Made by a program: the position numbers and the translations under genes | From: Collinsella sp. | Lineage (GTDB): Bacteria > Actinomycetota > Coriobacteriia > Coriobacteriales > Coriobacteriaceae | Reading direction: 5' to 3' | Length of the DNA: 64,000 nucleotides | Assembly: GCA_018376905.1 (NCBI GenBank) | Contig: JAHAAK010000003.1 | Span: forward strand, 1 to 64,000 | Shown here: one piece after another, positions 41,057-50,231 of the stretch | How positions within the stretch are numbered: position 1 is the first letter of the stretch | How the letters are laid out: each line of letters starts with the position of its first letter | The notes under the pieces: generated by a model | Seen by the model: only the letters and a program-made list of their open reading frames with translations | Told to the model about the DNA's origin: nothing | The model's database searches: none

Positions 41057-43356
41057 GTGCGACCGAGCGCGAGCATGTGATGCCTCCGCGGCCCCTGATG
41101 CCGTGGACGATGGCCCTGTGTGCCGGCATGTGCGTGAGCTGCGCCTTGGTGCTTAACGTGGCCGCTGATGCGCTGCTGAGGGAGCGGGTGCCGGCGGTCG
41201 GGCCGCTATGGACCATTCCCGTTGCGGCGGCGGTATTTGTTATGCTGGCTCAATCATGTGCGCGGCTTGCCCCTTTGAAGCGGTGGCTGTATGCCGCGTC
41301 CGTCGGTCTCGTGGCGGGAGCGGTCGTCTCGGCCTGGTGGGCTGTGGGTGCGCTAAGCGCCTCGAAGGCGCTCGACGGTCGAGCGGCAAGCAGCCTCGAG
41401 TTTGTCGTGCAGGGCGATCCATCCATAAACGACGACGTGTATTCCTATACCTGCGAGGCACGCGCGGACGGTAAGAACTTGGCAACGGTTCGCCTATCGT
41501 GCGACCGCGAGCTCAAGGTCGGGGCGCACGTGCGTGTTATCGGTCGCGTTTCGCGTTTTGAGAACGATGCGTATGGACGATCGCGCGTGCTCCGAGGCGA
41601 GGTATGCAAGGTAAAAGCCGTTCGGATTGTGTCGGTCGATGAGGGCTCTCCGGGGCCGCTGCTTCGGCTACGAAATGGGCTACTTGCGTCCATCGCGCCT
41701 GCGACCGACCCGGCGCGTGCACTCATAGCCGGTGTCGTCTGCGGTCGTTCGGCCGAGCTGCGCGCCCAGTCGGCGGGCGACTGGTTTTCGGTGACGGGTA
41801 CGGCGCATCTTATCGCCGTCTCCGGCAGCCATTTGTCTATCGTGGGGTTTGTAATTGAGGGCGTATTGCAAAAGACTCGGTGTTCACGTGGTCTTCGGCG
41901 GGTGATATTGGCGATAACGCTTGTGGGCTACGCTGCCTTTACGGGCGCGTCTCCCTCGGCCGTGCGCGCGTGCTGCATGGTGTTCGCGACGCTTGTCGTA
42001 AACGGCGCAGGGCGTCGCCGGCACGGCGCATCGGCGCTCTTCGTAACCATGTCCATCTTTGTGCTACTGCGGCCGACGGTGCTGTTCGAGATGGGCTTTC
42101 AGCTTTCATGTGCCAGCGTCTTAGCCATTCTGTGCTTTTGCCCCTATGCGACCTACGCTTTGGGTGAGTTGGGTGTGCCGTCGGGCGTTGCCAGCATGCT
42201 TTCCGTCACGCTGTGCTCGCAGTTGGCGACGCTCCCCATTACCATTCCTGCCTTCGGTACGTTCTCGCTCATTGCTCCGCTGGCAAATGCGGTCATCGGT
42301 CCGGTGGTGAGCGTACTGCTCGCTGTGTCGATCGTACTGGTTCCCTATTCGCTCGTGGCACCATTGCGGATTTGGGCGCTCATTGTGCCCATGGTTGCCG
42401 CCCGTTGCGCGTTGTTCTTCGAGCAGCTGTTTGCCGCCGTGCCGGGTGCATCCGTGAGTGTGCCGCCCGATAGCATGTGGATTTACCTAGTGCCGTGTTT
42501 GCTGGCGGTTCTGCTGGTCTGGTGGCCGCGTCCCCGTGCACGTCCTATGGCGGTGGGGCTTGCATGCTTGGTACTCCTGGCTGCGATTCCGTACGTCTAC
42601 TGGGATCGATTCGCTCCGCCTTCGGTGACGGTGCTCGATGTGGGCCAGGCCGATGCGATTCTTATCCGCCAGGGCGGCGCAGTAGCACTCGTCGACTGCG
42701 GGCTCGACGAGCGCATGGTGGCGGCGTTGGTTCGCAATAACGTGCACCATATCGATGCCGTCTTTGTGACGCATTGGGATGAGGACCACTGGGGTGGTCT
42801 GCCTGCCGTGCTCGAACAGTTTTCGGTTGGAACGATTGCCGTGGCGGCGGATGCGCTGGAGGATGCTCCTGCCGAGGTATTGAACCGACCTGGCGTTGAG
42901 TATCGGCAGGTGCGCCGTGGGGATACGGTCGATATCGGCTCATTTTGCGCCCGCGTGATGTGGCCATTCGAGTCCGTGGATGGCGAGGGAAATGAGGACT
43001 CGCTAGTCCTGCTGCTCTCCTATGTTCAGGAAGGCAGGGGCCTGCGTATGCTCCTCACCGGTGATGCCGAGCTCGACCAAGAACGGGAATTCGTGCAGGA
43101 GGTGGGGGAAATCGATGTACTTAAACTTGGGCATCACGGCTCTAAGGTTTCAGTCGATGGTGAGTTGCTGGACGTCTTGAAGCCTGAGCTTTCCCTTGCG
43201 AGTGCGGGCGAGGGGAATCGATACGGCCATCCGTCCGATGCCTGCATCGATGCCGTTAAGGAAGCGGGCGGTGTGTTCGCGTGCACTATCGAACACGGCG
43301 ACATTACCGTCACGCCAACTGCGAATGGCTTTGCGATGCGATGCCAGCGACCGTGA
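41053..43356 (+). CDS. comEC: Competence channel protein ComEC
   Basis: A 767-residue integral membrane protein. The N-terminal part has two to three helices and an OB-like extracellular domain (about 100-195). The central competence domain has about eight helices beginning near AHLIAVSGSHLSIVGFV. A C-terminal metallo-beta-lactamase-like domain (about 525-767) includes VLDVGQADAILI, VTHWDEDHWGGL and LKLGHHGSK. It forms the channel for single-stranded DNA entry; the C-terminal domain may be the nuclease for the second strand. With comEA and dprA this suggests natural transformation ability. Confidence 0.95.
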   Translation: MSATEREHVMPPRPLMPWTMALCAGMCVSCALVLNVAADALLRERVPAVGPLWTIPVAAAVFVMLAQSCARLAPLKRWLYAASVGLVAGAVVSAWWAVGALSASKALDGRAASSLEFVVQGDPSINDDVYSYTCEARADGKNLATVRLSCDRELKVGAHVRVIGRVSRFENDAYGRSRVLRGEVCKVKAVRIVSVDEGSPGPLLRLRNGLLASIAPATDPARALIAGVVCGRSAELRAQSAGDWFSVTGTAHLIAVSGSHLSIVGFVIEGVLQKTRCSRGLRRVILAITLVGYAAFTGASPSAVRACCMVFATLVVNGAGRRRHGASALFVTMSIFVLLRPTVLFEMGFQLSCASVLAILCFCPYATYALGELGVPSGVASMLSVTLCSQLATLPITIPAFGTFSLIAPLANAVIGPVVSVLLAVSIVLVPYSLVAPLRIWALIVPMVAARCALFFEQLFAAVPGASVSVPPDSMWIYLVPCLLAVLLVWWPRPRARPMAVGLACLVLLAAIPYVYWDRFAPPSVTVLDVGQADAILIRQGGAVALVDCGLDERMVAALVRNNVHHIDAVFVTHWDEDHWGGLPAVLEQFSVGTIAVAADALEDAPAEVLNRPGVEYRQVRRGDTVDIGSFCARVMWPFESVDGEGNEDSLVLLLSYVQEGRGLRMLLTGDAELDQEREFVQEVGEIDVLKLGHHGSKVSVDGELLDVLKPELSLASAGEGNRYGHPSDACIDAVKEAGGVFACTIEHGDITVTPTANGFAMRCQRP

Positions 43357-43364
43357 CGACGTCG

Positions 43365-43394
43365 TTGGCGTGTGGTGGGCCCCTGGGCTAGAAT
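43365..43394 (+). promoter_or_regulatory. Promoter of holA
   Basis: TTGGCG (43365-43370) and TAGAAT (43389-43394) with an 18-nt spacer, 40 nt upstream of the holA start. Confidence 0.6.
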
Positions 43395-43434
43395 GGCACG
43401 GAACGAATACGAAGGCCTGCGGGAGGGGAGCGCA

Positions 43435-44397
43435 ATGTCCGAAACCAGTCTGTTGCCGGCATATCTGATCGTCGGTACCGACGGCGTCAAGCGCGATCAC
43501 GCCGTCTCGCGTATGAAAGCGCGTCTGGAAAAGTCGGGTATGGTCGAGTTCAACCTCGACGAGCGCGATATGACCAAAGACCCCGATATCGAGTCGATTA
43601 TCGGATCGCTCAACACCTTTCCCATGGGCAGCGAGTTTCGCCTGGTAATCCTTGACGGCTGCTCAAAACTCGCCAAAGCGATCTCCGAGCCGCTTGTCGA
43701 CTATCTGGCGAGTCCCAGCCCCACGACGGTTTGTCTCATCATCGCCGACTCGCTTGCCAAGAACACGCGCCTGTATAAGGCGATCGCCAAGATCGACAAG
43801 AAGGCGGTGATCGATTGCTCCGGTACCAAGCGCTGGGAGCTACCGCGCCGCGTGCAGCAGATGGCGACGCAGCACGGCAAGTCGATCTCGACGGCGGCCG
43901 CCGAAGAGCTCGTTTCGCGCTCGGGCGAGAACACCCGCATGCTCGATAACGACTTGGCTAAGCTTGCCCAGATGGTCGAGGCGCCCCAGATTGAGCTTGC
44001 CGACGTTGAGCGCTGGATTGTACGTACGGCAGAGGTCCAACCCTGGGACTTTCTCAATGCGGTCTCGGCACGTGACATGCGACGCTCGCTCGAGCTTTTC
44101 AATCTATTGCCCGCCAAGAGCTATGTGTGGACTTACACGTTGCTGTGCGGCCGCATCCGCGAGCTTATCGTCGCCAAGGCGCTCGATGCGCGCGGACAGG
44201 GTCGTGAGCTGGCCGCAACGCTCAAGCTCCAGTCCTGGCAGGTCAAGAATCACTTGACCTGGGCACGTCGCTTTTCGATGGCAGAGCTCGTCGCGGCGCT
44301 CGAGGGGGCGGTCGATGTAGAGCTCGCGCTCAAGGGTTCGGCCGATTCTGAGGCCGCGCTTTTGCTCTGGATTACGAACATCTTGAGAAAATCGTGA
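43435..44397 (+). CDS. holA: DNA polymerase III subunit delta
   Basis: A 320-residue clamp-loader subunit that opens the sliding clamp. Its N-terminal AAA-like fold begins LLPAYLIVGTDGVKRDHAVS with a degenerate nucleotide site, as normal for delta. The helical lid and collar domain follow, with AEVQPWDFLNAVSARDMRRS. ATG 43435 has GGGGAG upstream; the longer frame from 43372 is rejected. Its position between comEC and rpsT is the standard arrangement in Gram-positive bacteria. Confidence 0.93.
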   Translation: MSETSLLPAYLIVGTDGVKRDHAVSRMKARLEKSGMVEFNLDERDMTKDPDIESIIGSLNTFPMGSEFRLVILDGCSKLAKAISEPLVDYLASPSPTTVCLIIADSLAKNTRLYKAIAKIDKKAVIDCSGTKRWELPRRVQQMATQHGKSISTAAAEELVSRSGENTRMLDNDLAKLAQMVEAPQIELADVERWIVRTAEVQPWDFLNAVSARDMRRSLELFNLLPAKSYVWTYTLLCGRIRELIVAKALDARGQGRELAATLKLQSWQVKNHLTWARRFSMAELVAALEGAVDVELALKGSADSEAALLLWITNILRKS

Positions 44398-44446
44398 TGA
44401 TACCTGCCTATTTGACAAATTCGTTCTATCCCTTTGAGGGGGAGCG

Positions 44447-44455
44447 TGCTATAGT
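44447..44455 (+). promoter_or_regulatory. Extended -10 promoter of rpsT
   Basis: TGCTATAGT, identical to the rpmB element, lies 76 nt before the rpsT start. The TTGACA at 44412 is too far away (32 nt) to be its -35. Confidence 0.6.
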
Positions 44456-44530
44456 AGGCGCTTGCATGACCTCACCGTGTCTCAGAGGTGTCATACATTT
44501 TTTGCAAGGAACTCGAAAGGAACTCCAGAA

Positions 44531-44797
44531 GTGGCAAACATCAAGTCTCAGAAGAAGCGTATCCGCACCAATGAGGCAGCTCGCATGCGTAACAAGGCTG
44601 TCAAGTCCGAGCTCAAGACGCTGACCAAGCACGTCCAGTCCGCCGTCGCCGAGGGCGACGCCGAGAAGGCCCAGGCTGCCCTCAAGACCGTCACCAAGCG
44701 TCTCGACATGGCTGCCGCCAAGCATGTTATCCACAAGAACCAGGCTTCCAACCGCAAGTCCGGTCTTGCCAAGCTCGTGAACAGCATCAACGCTTAA
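44531..44797 (+). CDS. rpsT: 30S ribosomal protein S20
   Basis: At 88 residues this is the standard length. The basic helical pattern VANIKSQKKRIRTNEAARMR and the C-terminal VIHKNQASNRKSGLAKLV identify S20, which binds 16S rRNA early in assembly. GTG 44531 with AAAGGAA upstream is chosen over the in-frame ATG at 44462. Confidence 0.97.
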   Translation: MANIKSQKKRIRTNEAARMRNKAVKSELKTLTKHVQSAVAEGDAEKAQAALKTVTKRLDMAAAKHVIHKNQASNRKSGLAKLVNSINA

Positions 44798-44834
44798 GTT
44801 GTAAATTTCACACCACACAGATTACGCGCATAAA

Positions 44835-44868
44835 TGGAGCCTGTTTTATGGAACAGGCTCCATTTTTT
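44835..44868 (+). terminator. Terminator after rpsT
   Basis: TGGAGCCTGTT (44835-44845) pairs perfectly with AACAGGCTCCA (44852-44862), followed by six T. Confidence 0.93.
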
Positions 44869-44893
44869 GTACCGCTCGGGTAAGATAGTCCGC

Positions 44894-46705
44894 ATGAATA
44901 CTTCAATTGACATTTCCCACATCCGCAACTTCTCGATTGTTGCGCACATCGACCATGGCAAGTCCACGATCAGTGACCGCATTCTCGAGCTCACCCATAC
45001 CGTCGACGAGCGCGACATGGAGTCGCAGCTGCTCGACACCATGGATATCGAGCGCGAGCGCGGCATCACGATCAAGTCCAATGCCGTTCGCGTTTCCTAT
45101 GACGCCGACGATGGCGAGACGTATCAGTTCAATCTGATCGATACGCCGGGCCACGTGGACTTTACCTATGAGGTCTCGCGCTCGCTGGCAGCCTGTGAGG
45201 GCGCGGTGCTCGTTGTCGACGCCACACAGGGCGTCGAGGCACAGACCGTCTCCAACGCGACGCTTGCCATGAACGCCAATCTGGACATTGTGCCGGCCAT
45301 CAACAAGATCGACCTGCCCTCGGCTCATCCCGACGAGGTTAAGACCGAGATCGAGGATGACCTGGCGATCCCTGCCGATGATGCCGTGTGTGTCTCGGGC
45401 AAGACCGGCGAGGGCATCCACGATCTGCTGGAGTCCATTGTCTTTCTGATCTCTCCGCCCAAGGGCGATGCGAATGCGCCGCTCAAGGCACTCATTCTGG
45501 ATTCATACTTCGACGAGTATCGTGGCGTCGTCGCCACGGTGCGCATCTTTGACGGCTCCATCAAAAAGGGCGATACCTTGCGCATGATGCAGGCAAAGGG
45601 CGACTTTTTGGTCGATGGCGTGGGCGTCAAGCGTCCCGCCGAGACGCCGGTCGACGCGCTGACGGTCGGCGAGGTCGGATACGTGGTCACGGGCCTGAAG
45701 GACCCCGAGGCCGTTCGCGTGGGCGACACCCTTACCTGGGCGTCGAACCCCTGCCCCGAGCCGCTTCCCGGTTACCGCGAGGCTAAGCCCATGGTCTATA
45801 CGGGCCTGTTCCCGATCGATAACAAGGACTACGAGAACCTGCGTGACGCGCTCGATAAGCTGCATGTCAACGACCCGTCGTTGGTGTGGGAGCCCGAGAC
45901 TTCGGTGGCGCTCGGCTTTGGTTTCCGCGTTGGCTTCTTGGGCCTGCTGCATATGGAGGTCGTCAAGGAGCGCCTGGAGCGCGAGTTCAACCTGGACCTG
46001 ATTGCCACGAGCCCTTCGGTGGACTATCACGTCTACAAGACCGACGGCGAGATGATTGATGTTCGCAGCCCGCAGGATCTGCCCGAGGCTACGCGCATCG
46101 AGCGCATCGAGGAGCCCTACCTCAAGGCCAAGATTATCTGTCCGCCCGAGTATACGGGTGCCGTCATGCAGCTCGCTATCGAGCATCGCGGCATTACAAC
46201 CGACATGATCCATCTCACGAGCAAATCGGTCGAGATGCGTTTCGACATGCCGCTTGCCGAGCTCATTCTGGACTTTTTTGACCAGCTCAAGAGCCGCACC
46301 AAGGGTTACGCCTCGCTCGACTACGAGTTCAACGAATATCGCCCCTCCGAGCTCGTCAAGCTCGACATCCTGCTTTCGGGCGACGAGGTGGACGCGCTGT
46401 CGTTTATCGTGCACAAGGATAAGGCTTATGGCCTGGCCCGCGGTCTGTGCGACAAGCTCAAGGAAATCATTCCGCGCCAGCTGTTCGAGGTGCCTATCCA
46501 GGGCGCCATCGGCAACAAGATCATTGCCCGCTCTACCGTCAAAGCGCGCCGCAAGGACGTGCTGGCCAAGTGTTATGGCGGCGATATCTCGCGAAAGCGC
46601 AAGCTGCTCGAGAAGCAGAAAGAGGGCAAAAAGCGCATGAAGGCCATCGGCTCGGTCGAGGTTCCGCAGGAGGCCTTTATGGCGATTCTCAAGGTGGACG
46701 AGTAG
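44894..46705 (+). CDS. lepA: Elongation factor 4 (LepA)
   Basis: A 603-residue ribosome-associated GTPase. The G-domain motifs are AHIDHGKST, DTPGHVDF and NKIDLP. Domains II to V follow, and the C-terminal tail ends in KRMKAIGSVEVPQEAFMAIL, specific to LepA. ATG 44894 is used; the longer frame from 44834 runs through the rpsT terminator and is rejected. No Shine-Dalgarno is visible, and a TAAGAT box at 44881-44886 would place transcription start at or next to the ATG, so a leaderless mRNA is possible. dusB follows at 4 nt. Confidence 0.97.
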   Translation: MNTSIDISHIRNFSIVAHIDHGKSTISDRILELTHTVDERDMESQLLDTMDIERERGITIKSNAVRVSYDADDGETYQFNLIDTPGHVDFTYEVSRSLAACEGAVLVVDATQGVEAQTVSNATLAMNANLDIVPAINKIDLPSAHPDEVKTEIEDDLAIPADDAVCVSGKTGEGIHDLLESIVFLISPPKGDANAPLKALILDSYFDEYRGVVATVRIFDGSIKKGDTLRMMQAKGDFLVDGVGVKRPAETPVDALTVGEVGYVVTGLKDPEAVRVGDTLTWASNPCPEPLPGYREAKPMVYTGLFPIDNKDYENLRDALDKLHVNDPSLVWEPETSVALGFGFRVGFLGLLHMEVVKERLEREFNLDLIATSPSVDYHVYKTDGEMIDVRSPQDLPEATRIERIEEPYLKAKIICPPEYTGAVMQLAIEHRGITTDMIHLTSKSVEMRFDMPLAELILDFFDQLKSRTKGYASLDYEFNEYRPSELVKLDILLSGDEVDALSFIVHKDKAYGLARGLCDKLKEIIPRQLFEVPIQGAIGNKIIARSTVKARRKDVLAKCYGGDISRKRKLLEKQKEGKKRMKAIGSVEVPQEAFMAILKVDE

Positions 46706-46709
46706 GTCC

Positions 46710-47753
46710 ATGGCACTTTCTGAATACAGCAAGCGGTTGCTTGGCGCCTATGCCGAGCAGCCGTTCCTTATGGCTCCCATGGCGGGCGTGACCGATCCCG
46801 CCTATCGCATCATGTGCCGCCGTCGCGGTGCCCATCTTGCCTATAGCGAGATGGTGAGCGTGGCGGGCCTTGCCTATGCCAGCAATAAGACGTGGCGCCT
46901 GGTACTGCCGGCCGATGAGGAGCAGCAGATCTGCGTGCAGCTCTTTGGCTCCAAGCCCGATCAGTTTGCGAGCGCTGTTGCTGCCGTCGAGGAGCGTGTG
47001 GGCGATCGCCTGTCGCTGATCGATATCAACATGGCCTGCCCGGCTCGCAAGGTCGTCACCAAGGGCGAGGGCTCGGCGCTTATGCGCACTCCCGATCTGG
47101 CCGAGCAGATCGTCGAGGCGGCGGTGGGCGCGGCGCATGTGCCCGTGACCGTAAAAATCCGTAAGGGCTTTTACGCCGAAGACCGCAACGCCGCGACGTT
47201 TGCCCAGATGCTTGAGGGAGCAGGGGCCGCCGCGGTGGCGGTACATGGTCGCTGCGCCACGCAGCTCTATACGGGCCAGGCCGATTGGTCGGTCGTCGAT
47301 GAGGTGGCCGACGCCGTCGAGATTCCCGTTATCGGTTCGGGCGATGTGTTCTCGGCAGAGGACGCTGCTGAGCATCTGCAAAGCTCGGGTGCCAGCGCGG
47401 TGTTTATCGCGCGCGGCATCTACGGCAATCCATGGGTGTTCGGCGATGCCCGAGCCCTTGCACTCGATGGCACGCCGGTTCCTTGTCGCTCCTCGGTTGA
47501 GCGCCTGGATGCCCTGCGCGAGCACCTGACGCTCACGCACGAGCTGTTGCCGCTCATGTCGCGTGCCCGCACGTACGCAAGCTGGTATCTAAAGGGCATG
47601 CCCCATGCTGCCGTCTGGCGCGCTCAGGTGGTGCGTTGCTCCACATACGAGGAGTTCATGGCACTGGTCGATGATATCGAGCACGATGTGGTGGCCTGTG
47701 AGGCCGCACTTGCCGCCGGCGAGTCGGTGCCCGCTCATCCGTTGGAGGCCTAA
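46710..47753 (+). CDS. dusB: tRNA-dihydrouridine synthase, DusB family
   Basis: A 347-residue flavin enzyme reducing specific uridines in tRNA. FLMAPMAGVTDPAYR at the N-terminal barrel, the catalytic Cys in INMACPARKV, VTVKIRKGF and the FMN-phosphate site GSGDVFSAEDA are conserved. It lies in the lepA-dusB-hemW run with gaps of 2-4 nt. Confidence 0.93.
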   Translation: MALSEYSKRLLGAYAEQPFLMAPMAGVTDPAYRIMCRRRGAHLAYSEMVSVAGLAYASNKTWRLVLPADEEQQICVQLFGSKPDQFASAVAAVEERVGDRLSLIDINMACPARKVVTKGEGSALMRTPDLAEQIVEAAVGAAHVPVTVKIRKGFYAEDRNAATFAQMLEGAGAAAVAVHGRCATQLYTGQADWSVVDEVADAVEIPVIGSGDVFSAEDAAEHLQSSGASAVFIARGIYGNPWVFGDARALALDGTPVPCRSSVERLDALREHLTLTHELLPLMSRARTYASWYLKGMPHAAVWRAQVVRCSTYEEFMALVDDIEHDVVACEAALAAGESVPAHPLEA

Positions 47754-47755
47754 CG

Positions 47756-48988
47756 GTGGCCGTTACCGCGCTGTACGTGCATGTGCCGTTTTGCGCCCAA
47801 AAATGCCGGTACTGTGACTTTGACTCACGCAGTTTTGCTCCGTGCAACATGAGCGTTGCGCTCGATACCTATTTTGAGCAGTTGTATGCGCGCCTCGATG
47901 CTTTTGGCGACGCAGGCGCGCTTGCACAGATCCGCACCGTCTATGTTGGTGGCGGCACGCCGTCGCTGGCGGGGGAGCGTTTGGTAGAATTTGCCCGGCG
48001 TATCTCTGCGTGGTGCAAGCCTGTTGAGTTTACCTGCGAGGCCAATCCCGAATCGCTGACCGCAGAGCTTGCCACTGCGCTTGCCGGGGTGGGTGTCACG
48101 CGCGTCTCTCTGGGCGTGCAAACGCTCGATAACGCCGAACTTACCGCCATCGGCCGCATTCACGATGCCGATCGGGCGCTCGCTGCCATCACGACGGTCA
48201 AGGACGCTGGGCTTGTCGTGTCGTGCGACCTGATGTGCGGCCTTCCCGGGCAGACCGACCTAAGCTGGCAGCGCACACTCGATGGCGTGTTGGCGGCGGC
48301 GCCGCATCATGTGTCGGTGTACCCGCTCACGCTCGAGGAGGGCACGCCGCTCTATCGCATGGCGTGTCGCGACGAGTCGCTCGAGCCCGACGAGGATTTT
48401 CAGGCTGCATGCATGGATGCGGCGCGTGAGCGCCTGAGTGCGGCCGGCTATCACCCGTATGAGGTGGCAAGCTACGCGCTCGACGGCCATGAGTGCGCCC
48501 ACAACATTGCCTATTGGACCGGACAGGGCTATCTGGGTTTGGGCCGCTCTGCCGCCGGTATGCTCGACGCCGAGGATTTCGATCGCTTGGCCGGGCTGTT
48601 TCCCGACGTGCTTGCTCGCGGCGATGCGTATCGCGTGCGCTTGGTGCAACGCGACGATGCCGCGACGACGTTTGATGCCGAGTATCTGTCGCAGCGCGAG
48701 GCGGCGGCCGAGGATTTGATGCTTGCCTGTCGCATGACGCGTGGCATTGGGCCCGATCTGTTGGTTCGCTCGGCAAGCGTGATCGCTGCAGATGAGTTGG
48801 CGGCGGCCTGCGACCGTGCGGTCGAGTTGGGCCTTGCCACCTGGGTGCCCGATCATATTGAAGGACATGCGGGGCGCGTCACCTCGAAAGACGTTATCGC
48901 AGGTCGCGTCCGTGCTCGTTTAGCGCCCACTCACTTGGGCTGGCTCGATGGAAATGTGCTGTTCGAGCTGTTTTGGGGTCTAGCCTAG
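47756..48988 (+). CDS. hemW: Radical SAM haem chaperone HemW-like protein
   Basis: A 410-residue radical SAM protein of the HemN/HemW group. The cluster motif CAQKCRYCDF keeps the final CxF typical of HemW rather than true coproporphyrinogen dehydrogenases. YVGGGTPS, EANPESL and SLGVQTL are present, with a C-terminal HemN-like domain. HemW members bind haem and deliver it to respiratory enzymes. The GTG start comes directly after dusB. This lepA-hemW-dnaJ order is common in Gram-positives (there usually with hrcA). Confidence 0.93.
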   Translation: MAVTALYVHVPFCAQKCRYCDFDSRSFAPCNMSVALDTYFEQLYARLDAFGDAGALAQIRTVYVGGGTPSLAGERLVEFARRISAWCKPVEFTCEANPESLTAELATALAGVGVTRVSLGVQTLDNAELTAIGRIHDADRALAAITTVKDAGLVVSCDLMCGLPGQTDLSWQRTLDGVLAAAPHHVSVYPLTLEEGTPLYRMACRDESLEPDEDFQAACMDAARERLSAAGYHPYEVASYALDGHECAHNIAYWTGQGYLGLGRSAAGMLDAEDFDRLAGLFPDVLARGDAYRVRLVQRDDAATTFDAEYLSQREAAAEDLMLACRMTRGIGPDLLVRSASVIAADELAAACDRAVELGLATWVPDHIEGHAGRVTSKDVIAGRVRARLAPTHLGWLDGNVLFELFWGLA

Positions 48989-48998
48989 GCCGCTCGGG

Positions 48999-49004
48999 TA
49001 GAAT
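48999..49004 (+). promoter_or_regulatory. Possible -10 box upstream of the J-protein genes
   Basis: TAGAAT, identical to the holA -10, lies 42 nt before the next start. The best -35 candidate (TTGGGG at 48973) has a 20-nt spacer, so support is weak. No CIRCE operator was seen. Confidence 0.35.
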
Positions 49005-49046
49005 TACCGCAATATATACGCTGCTGTGAGCAGGAGGTTGCCGCGC

Positions 49047-50150
49047 ATGGCGACGATGAACGAAAAAGATTACTACGAGATTTTGGGTGTCTCCAAGGAC
49101 GCCACCTCGCGTGATATACAGAAAGCCTTCCAGCAAAAGGCCCGCAAGCTCCATCCGGACGTCAACAAAGAACCGGATGCCGAGGAAAAGTTCAAAGAGG
49201 TTTCCGAGGCCTATGCTGTGCTTTCGGACGAGCAGAAGCGTGCGCGCTACGACGCCATGCGCTCGGGCAATCCCTTTGCCGGCGCTCCCACGGCTTCGCC
49301 CTATGGCGGCGGTTACGCCGGCAGCGCGGGCTACGGCAATCCCTTTGAGGGCGGCTTTCCCTTTGGTGGCGCCTGGGGTCAGCCGCGTCGCGGGCAGGCT
49401 GCCTATAATCCCGAGAACGGCGCCAACGTGGTCGTCGATATTAAGCTCGACGCCAAGGAGGCCAAGGGCGGTGCTCGCAAGACCGTCCGCTATACGCGCT
49501 TCGATACCTGTGGTCACTGCGGCGGTTCGGGCTCTGTTTCGTCCGAGCATGCACATACCTGTCCGAGCTGCGGCGGTCGCGGCCACATCGATGTCGACCT
49601 GTCCTTTCTGTTTGGTGCCGGCACGTTCCAGTCTGTCTGCCCTGAGTGCGGTGGCTCCGGTAAGGTCGTCGCCGACCCCTGTCCCGATTGCGGCGGCAGC
49701 GGGCGAACCCGTGTGACCTCCGAGCAGACGATTGAGTTTCCCGCCGGCACGCACGATGGCGACGAGGTCCGTATTGGCGGCATGGGTCACGCCGGCACCA
49801 ACGGCGCCTCTGGCGGTGATCTGGTCGGTCGGGCCCATGTTGAGGCCGAGCGCCTGGAAGGCAAGGCCCGTACCGGTTTTTACCTGATGGGCATCGTGGC
49901 GCCGTTTTTGGTGCTATCGGCCATCTCGGGCGTGTTCTCGGCCTTTGCCGTGATGTGCTTTATTCCGTTTGCCATGGGCCTGTTCATGGTGCTCTCGGAC
50001 GGCGTGCTGCACCGCAGCCTGCTGTGGTGGAAGCGCGGCGCGATGCAGTTTGCCAACGGTTTTGCCAACGGATTTATGTTTGCGCTCGTGTCGGTTTGGT
50101 TTGCGAGCTGCTCGCAACGTGCCATGCTTTCGCCCTACGCAATGCAATAA
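49047..50150 (+). CDS. J-domain and zinc-finger protein with a membrane-spanning C-terminus
   Basis: A 367-residue DnaJ relative. The J domain (about 6-70) has the essential HPD at 36-38. A Gly/Phe-rich linker (75-115) follows. Four CxxC repeats (Cys155/158, 172/175, 198/201, 212/215) build the DnaJ zinc domain, and IEFPAGTHDGDEVRIGGMG is the start of substrate-binding domain I. Instead of continuing into domain II and the dimer helix, the protein turns at about 278 into three hydrophobic segments (about 278-300, 301-317 and 340-357). ATG 49047 follows AGGAGG. It is an unusual membrane-tethered co-chaperone, probably recruiting DnaK to the membrane, and stands where hrcA usually precedes dnaJ. 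Confidence 0.85.
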   Translation: MATMNEKDYYEILGVSKDATSRDIQKAFQQKARKLHPDVNKEPDAEEKFKEVSEAYAVLSDEQKRARYDAMRSGNPFAGAPTASPYGGGYAGSAGYGNPFEGGFPFGGAWGQPRRGQAAYNPENGANVVVDIKLDAKEAKGGARKTVRYTRFDTCGHCGGSGSVSSEHAHTCPSCGGRGHIDVDLSFLFGAGTFQSVCPECGGSGKVVADPCPDCGGSGRTRVTSEQTIEFPAGTHDGDEVRIGGMGHAGTNGASGGDLVGRAHVEAERLEGKARTGFYLMGIVAPFLVLSAISGVFSAFAVMCFIPFAMGLFMVLSDGVLHRSLLWWKRGAMQFANGFANGFMFALVSVWFASCSQRAMLSPYAMQ

Positions 50151-50231
50151 CATCAAACCCTCTGTTTGCGGCCGGCCCAGCTTGGGTATAGGACGCACTG
50201 TGACAATAATGAAAGTCGGAAGGATTCGGTC

